Assembly: GCA_964545715.1 (NCBI GenBank)
Contig: CAZJHX010000040.1
Location: 6,419-70,418, forward strand
Direction of reading: 5' to 3'
Length of the DNA stretch: 64,000 nt
Source of the DNA: CAZJHX01 sp964545715
GTDB lineage: Bacteria > Myxococcota_A > UBA9042 > GCA-2863065
Made by a program: the position numbers and the translations under genes. The notes under the pieces were generated by a model. The model was given only the letters and a program-made list of their open reading frames with translations, was not told the origin of the DNA and searched no databases. How positions within the stretch are numbered: position 1 is the first letter of the stretch; each line of letters begins with the position of its first letter. Shown here piece after piece: positions 60,746 through 64,000 of the stretch.

Positions 60746-61765
60746 CTAGCCTGAGACGGGAACCGAACCGGGTCCGATGGCGGGCCTTGCGGACAAATCA
60801 TAGATGTCGCCTGAGTACACGGTGCCTTTGCTGCGGATGGTCGGGATCATGGACCACCCGATGCATGTGCTCGTTGCGTCGGTTGCGTAACTGTACGGAA
60901 GCGGACCGAGTTCCGCCAAACAGAGCTCGCCCTTATAGACACCGTCATCGGTGCGGTTGAGCGAAAACTGGTGGTTGAGCACTGTGTGCCGGTGGCTGCT
61001 GGTCGACTTGCCGGACCCGCCGGTGGGGCGAACGATCCGATGTCGCTCGAACACCAACAAAGCACATGCTGCGGCTTCGATGGTCGCACCTTCCTTGACC
61101 CACAAGGTGCACTCCAGTCTTGGATCGTGCTCCGTTCCGGTCTGGTTGACAGCGAGCTGCGGAGCCCCGACTGCGCTCACTTTCATCCACCGCATCAGCA
61201 CATAGAAAAGTGCCACGGTCCCCAGAGTGATTCCCGCCAGCAAGATCGCCGTCGTGTCAGTGATTGCCCCGACGCCTCCCAGAGCGGTCCCAACAACGAG
61301 AACAGTCAACCCACCGGCGCTGAACGGCGTGCCAGCCCTCTCGCTTGGGTCGCCCGGACTGTCCTGTGTGATCCTCCACCCGGCGTCATGCGCGAGCTCG
61401 ACCCGAACGGGAATGGAGACTTCCACGTTGAGTGCCATCGGAATGTCTGCGACAACCGTGAGTGTCCACTGGAATTGGACCATCTGTCCGATGTGATTCG
61501 GCGGCCAATCCGGCGCTGGACGCTCAAAGGGGTACTGGTACCGTCCAGCATTCCAATCGTGTGTGGACACCAGCGAATGCCTATGAACGCGATGCGATCG
61601 CGACGCGCCATGCTCGCTGGATTGATTCATCACGAACGCCAGGTCCAAGTCGTTGCAGTTCGTCGGCTCGGCGACCGTGACAATGACCACCCCGCGCACG
61701 GGTTCGCCTGGTGCGTATGCCCGTTCAGCGTTCTCCAACTGTAGCTCGAGGGTCACGTTGGGCAC
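60746..61765 (-). CDS. Arrestin-like-fold protein with central transmembrane segments
   Basis: A 339-residue protein without a signal peptide. The N-terminal ~150 residues (VTLELQLENAERAYAPGEPV, RGVVIVTVAEPTNCND) resemble the arrestin/Spo0M-like beta-sandwich, where a strand with Tyr-x-Pro-Gly-Glu opens the domain. Two TM segments lie near residues 155-200 (GLTVLVVGTALGGVGAITD and AILLAGITLGTVALFYVLMR). A second, beta-rich region follows (ATIEAAACALLVFERHRIV and DGVYKGELCLAEL). I know no characterised protein with this order. The gene is divergent from the DUF2200 gene. Confidence 0.7.
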   Translation of the reverse strand: MPNVTLELQLENAERAYAPGEPVRGVVIVTVAEPTNCNDLDLAFVMNQSSEHGASRSHRVHRHSLVSTHDWNAGRYQYPFERPAPDWPPNHIGQMVQFQWTLTVVADIPMALNVEVSIPVRVELAHDAGWRITQDSPGDPSERAGTPFSAGGLTVLVVGTALGGVGAITDTTAILLAGITLGTVALFYVLMRWMKVSAVGAPQLAVNQTGTEHDPRLECTLWVKEGATIEAAACALLVFERHRIVRPTGGSGKSTSSHRHTVLNHQFSLNRTDDGVYKGELCLAELGPLPYSYATDATSTCIGWSMIPTIRSKGTVYSGDIYDLSARPAIGPGSVPVSG

Positions 61766-61936
61766 ATCGCCATGTTCACAGCCAGCATCGCCAAGATCAA
61801 CCTGAGCACCCGACGCGGCACGGCACCGCTGACCGAAGCGCCGTGCGAACTGCCAGAGCGGTTGGTGTCCCGGAGGTGCAGTGGAAAACCGGTCCTGGCG
61901 GATTCACCCCCGGGAAAACACAGGTAAAGTAGCGGG

Positions 61937-62293
61937 ATGGTCGCTGAGAAACCCAGGGCGTTCGCGATGGCCTTCGCCAAGGTCTATCCACTCTACGTTC
62001 AGAAGGCGGAGAGGAAGGGGCGCAAAAAGGAAGAGGTCGACGAAATCATCGAGTGGCTGACCGGGTACTCCGCTGAAGACCTTCACCTGGTCATCAACAC
62101 TGAAGCTGACTTCGAGACATTCTTCGCCCGGGCGCCTCGGTTAAACCCCAACGTCGGCCTCATCAAGGGCGTGGTCTGTGGTGTTCGAGTGGAGGAAATC
62201 GCCGACCCCCTGATGCAGAAGATCCGCTACCTCGACAAGCTCATCGACGAGCTCGCCAAGGGCAAGAGGATGGCCAGCATCCTTCGCGAATAA
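61937..62293 (+). CDS. DUF2200-family protein
   Basis: A 118-residue protein with the full DUF2200 pattern: VYPLYVQKAERKGRKKEEVD, IIEWLTGYS, APRLNPNVGLIKGVVCGVRV and DPLMQKIRYLDKLIDELAKG. The family is widespread and of unknown function; it is small, cytosolic and charged. It stands alone, convergent with the LysR gene (2 bp between stops). ATG 61937 is the natural start; the 170-bp upstream spacer holds no clear promoter. Confidence 0.92.
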   Translation: MVAEKPRAFAMAFAKVYPLYVQKAERKGRKKEEVDEIIEWLTGYSAEDLHLVINTEADFETFFARAPRLNPNVGLIKGVVCGVRVEEIADPLMQKIRYLDKLIDELAKGKRMASILRE

Positions 62294-62295
62294 CC

Positions 62296-63246
62296 CTACG
62301 ATTCAGAGATCGCGTCCCAGCCGGCGGAGGCCGCCTGAATCACCCGCTCAGCCGAATCGATGACGGTCTGTACCCGAGGCGGCACCAGGTCGCGGTGGGG
62401 CCGAATCGCCCAGATGGGCATGACGTGGGCAACGCGCCAGCTGGGCAGGATCCGGACGATGCGGCGATCCTTCAGGAGGTCCTCGCAAGCGAAGGGTGGA
62501 AGAGCTGTCACCCCAATCCCGCGGCGGACCATCTGGCGCATCAACGAGACGTTGGCGACCGTGACCACGGCCCCCATGTCGACGGTCTCGCGCTCGTCGC
62601 CGCGTTCGAAGCTCCACTGGTTGGCGAAGGCGACGCCCGAGTACAACACCCAATGTGGCGCCAAGTCGCTCGGGCGCTGCACTTCCGGATGCCGTTCCAC
62701 CCATTCGGGGCTGGCCACCAGCACGTAGCGCCACATGCCCAGTTTTCGTGCGGTCATGCTCGAGTCGGGCAGGTGACCCGAAGTGATGGCCAAGTCTGCT
62801 CCCTGATCCACAAGGCTCGTCAGCTTCTCAGAGGTGGTCAGCGCCAGGCCAAGACGGGGATGGCGCTCGACCAGGTCCTCGACGATGGCGCCCCAGACGG
62901 TGGCATAGGTCTCGTGGGTGTTCACCCGCACGGTGCCCCGAATCTCTGCTGGACTGGCGCTGTGCGCGAGCCCGAGCATCACCTGCGACAGGGGCTCCGC
63001 AACCCGGTCAAGCAGGTCCTGGCCGGCTTGAGTGATCTTCACCGAGCGTGTGGTTCGGTTGAAGAGCCGCAACCCCAGTTCTTGCTCCAATCGTCGGACA
63101 CGCCGGCTCAAGACCGCCTTGTCCAGCCCGCTGAGTTTGGCCGCGCGGGTGAAGCTTCCCACCTGGGCCACCGTCACAAAACCAGCGAGGGCAGCCAATG
63201 ACATTGATGACTTATTTGCAACAATAGCGGTGTCTTCTAGCTCCAT
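62296..63246 (-). CDS. LysR-family transcriptional regulator
   Basis: The natural protein starts at ATG 63246 or, by family alignment, at ATG 63204 (about 302 residues); the frame reaching 63750 is shadow of the divergent gene. The N-terminal HTH is clear: LAALAGFVTVAQVGSFTRAA, then LDKAVLSRRVRRLEQELGLR and RLFNRTTRSVKITQAG. The effector domain follows (IRGTVRVNTHETYATVWGA, DLAITSGHLPDSS). LysR proteins usually control a divergent neighbour, here the SRPBCC gene. Confidence 0.93.
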   Translation of the reverse strand: MELEDTAIVANKSSMSLAALAGFVTVAQVGSFTRAAKLSGLDKAVLSRRVRRLEQELGLRLFNRTTRSVKITQAGQDLLDRVAEPLSQVMLGLAHSASPAEIRGTVRVNTHETYATVWGAIVEDLVERHPRLGLALTTSEKLTSLVDQGADLAITSGHLPDSSMTARKLGMWRYVLVASPEWVERHPEVQRPSDLAPHWVLYSGVAFANQWSFERGDERETVDMGAVVTVANVSLMRQMVRRGIGVTALPPFACEDLLKDRRIVRILPSWRVAHVMPIWAIRPHRDLVPPRVQTVIDSAERVIQAASAGWDAISES

Positions 63247-63300
63247 AGCAAATGATTCTACAACGGTATAGGTTGGTTTTGCACACAAGGAGAAACGACC
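63247..63300. promoter_or_regulatory. Divergent LysR/SRPBCC control region
   Basis: The 54-bp spacer contains CAAC-N7-GTTG (63261-63275), a small dyad suited to LysR binding, and AAGGAGA (63287-63293) about seven bases before the SRPBCC ATG. It is AT-richer than the coding flanks. The operator is inferred, not proven. Confidence 0.4.
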
Positions 63301-63801
63301 ATGAAGATCACGACAATCATCGACATCGACGTCCCCGCCGCACGAGCTTGGAAGGTAGCCGGTGAACAGTTTGGACAGGTGTCTGAGTGGGCTGGTCCCG
63401 TCCTGTCCTCGCACCTGGATTCGCCCCTGGCCGAAGGAGCCGTCCGAACCTGTGAGATCAGAGCCGTCGGCCCGTTCCCCCCGGGCGAAATCACGGAGAC
63501 CCTCATCGAGTTCAATCGGCAGCAGCGTTCCCTCGCCTACACGGTAGGCACCGGCAAGCCGCCGATCCTGAAACACTTGTCGAACCGCTGGACCATCGAG
63601 GAGACCGGAACCACAAAGTGCCGCCTTACCAGCACCGCGACCGTGACGATGGCCTGGTGGGCGCTGCCCCTGCTTCCCTTCGTCCGACACGGCCTGGCAA
63701 AGAACATCCGCGCCATTCTCGGACAGTACAAAGACTACGTGACCGCACAACTTCCGACCCAGCAGAAGGCCAGCCCTCGGCCGGTGGCCGCGGCGGTCTA
63801 G
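63301..63801 (+). CDS. SRPBCC-family (START-like) protein
   Basis: A 166-residue protein with IDIDVPAARAWKVAGEQFG and SEWAGPVLSSHLDS, then VRTCEIRAVGPFPPGEITET and the closing RAILGQYKDYV helix, typical of polyketide-cyclase/SRPBCC proteins that bind hydrophobic ligands. A hydrophobic run (MAWWALPLLPFVRHGLAKNI) precedes the last helix. It is divergent from the LysR regulator, which probably controls it. Ligand unknown. AAGGAG precedes the ATG. Confidence 0.88.
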   Translation: MKITTIIDIDVPAARAWKVAGEQFGQVSEWAGPVLSSHLDSPLAEGAVRTCEIRAVGPFPPGEITETLIEFNRQQRSLAYTVGTGKPPILKHLSNRWTIEETGTTKCRLTSTATVTMAWWALPLLPFVRHGLAKNIRAILGQYKDYVTAQLPTQQKASPRPVAAAV

Positions 63802-63809
63802 AGATGGCC

Positions 63810-63839
63810 GGGGGCTGAGAGCGGGTACTCTCAGCCCCC
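63810..63839 (+). terminator. Hairpin terminator after the SRPBCC gene
   Basis: GGGGGCTGAGAG and CTCTCAGCCCCC form a perfect 12-bp stem around a 6-base loop (CGGGTA), starting nine bases after the stop. No U-tract follows, so termination may be factor-assisted, but the stem is by far the strongest hairpin in the window. Confidence 0.65.
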
Positions 63840-64000
63840 AACTTGGCTCGGCATTCGATCTGGATGACCAACCGGATCGCGCTGGCGACCGTGCTCTTCA
63901 AAGCGTCTCGGACTTCGAAGGCGAGTGGGCGAGGGTCGTCGAGGCCGACGGGCGCCACGAGAAGTGAAGTCGCACGCCGGACCCGGACCACCAGAAGGGG
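63840..64000. other. Window end without a supported gene
   Basis: The last 161 bases contain no gene I can support. A minus-strand frame running in from beyond the edge is open here, but it continues through the terminator hairpin and lacks recognisable features. Confidence 0.4.

Noticed and set aside
62141..62154. TTAAACCCCAACGT shared with the palindrome at 22031-22044
   Set aside because: At 62141 it is an in-frame part of the conserved DUF2200 sequence (LNPNV) and is not palindromic there; the match is coincidental.
63247..63750. N-terminal extension of the LysR frame
   Set aside because: It runs through the divergent SRPBCC gene and would place 150 unrelated residues before the HTH.
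1..64000. tRNA, rRNA, CRISPR array, insertion sequence or prophage
   Set aside because: No cloverleaf-like sequence, repeat-spacer series, transposase, integrase or terminal inverted repeats were seen by reading; a tRNAscan, Infernal or ISfinder run would be needed to exclude small elements.

Overview
The window is GC-rich chromosomal sequence from a Gram-negative bacterium. Protein-coding density is very high, many neighbouring genes overlap by 4 bp (ATGA or GTGA), and I see no tRNA, rRNA, IS element, integrase or CRISPR array. The large number of lipoproteins with Asp/Pro/Val-rich spacers, cysteine-rich von Willebrand-like lipoproteins, TPR and FHA proteins, cytosolic Ser/Thr kinases and DUF1501 proteins suggests a Myxococcota or Bradymonadota-like (former Deltaproteobacteria) lineage. 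That placement is an inference. Two 10-N runs (41695-41704 and 54783-54792) show that this is a scaffold, probably metagenome-assembled; both fall inside genes.

Layout. 1-2.8 kb: metal-type RND efflux operon on the minus strand (His-rich exported protein, TolC-like lipoprotein, HlyD/CusB-like adaptor cut by the window edge). 2.8-7.8 kb: three overlapping minus-strand genes for exported proteins (gingipain-like C25 peptidase, unknown lipoprotein, alkaline-phosphatase-superfamily lipoprotein). 7.9-13.7 kb: plus-strand unit of TPR protein, GT-C-type membrane protein, multi-PAS histidine kinase and single-domain response regulator. 13.8-21.7 kb: minus-strand run of DUF1501 Tat protein, large lipoprotein with a CxxCH motif, MMPL/RND exporter, MlaC-like protein and TolC-like protein, preceded by an AT-rich spacer with phased T-tracts. 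22-26.8 kb: FGE-like membrane-anchored protein, ADP-forming acetyl-CoA synthetase and a second GT-C-like membrane protein. 26.8-35.7 kb: surface and lipoprotein genes, a TPR/PEGA-like protein and an FHA protein. 35.8-42.7 kb: housekeeping and metabolic genes (unknown protein, PyrD, PhoD-like phosphatase, methyltransferase, enoyl-CoA hydratase, Nudix hydrolase). 42.7-47 kb: tandem zinc-ribbon Ser/Thr kinases, an esterase lipoprotein, TetR and GNAT. 47-53.8 kb: cation/proton antiporter fused to a PTS EIIA domain, small enzymes, a DTW-domain fusion, a GNAT-SRPBCC fusion, a double GNAT and a glutathione transferase. 53.8-56.3 kb: sulfide:quinone oxidoreductase, DUF1641-TusE/DsrC fusion and DsrE-like protein. 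56.4-64 kb: GFA protein, SDR, zinc-ribbon membrane protein with a CobW-like GTPase, a broken lipoprotein, an arrestin-like membrane protein, DUF2200, and a divergent LysR/SRPBCC pair.

The strongest candidate for an unusual system is the sulfide module at 53796-56341. There a quinone-linked sulfide oxidase is translationally coupled to a protein that appears to join DUF1641 to a TusE/DsrC sulfur carrier, then to a DsrE-like protein. Other noteworthy architectures are the antiporter-EIIA fusion, the DTW protein with a DnaQ-like tail, the GNAT-SRPBCC fusion, a probable CTG start codon, the arrestin-like protein with central membrane segments, and the zinc-ribbon/CobW pair. An inverted repeat abutting the first N gap looks like an assembly artefact inside the enoyl-CoA hydratase gene.
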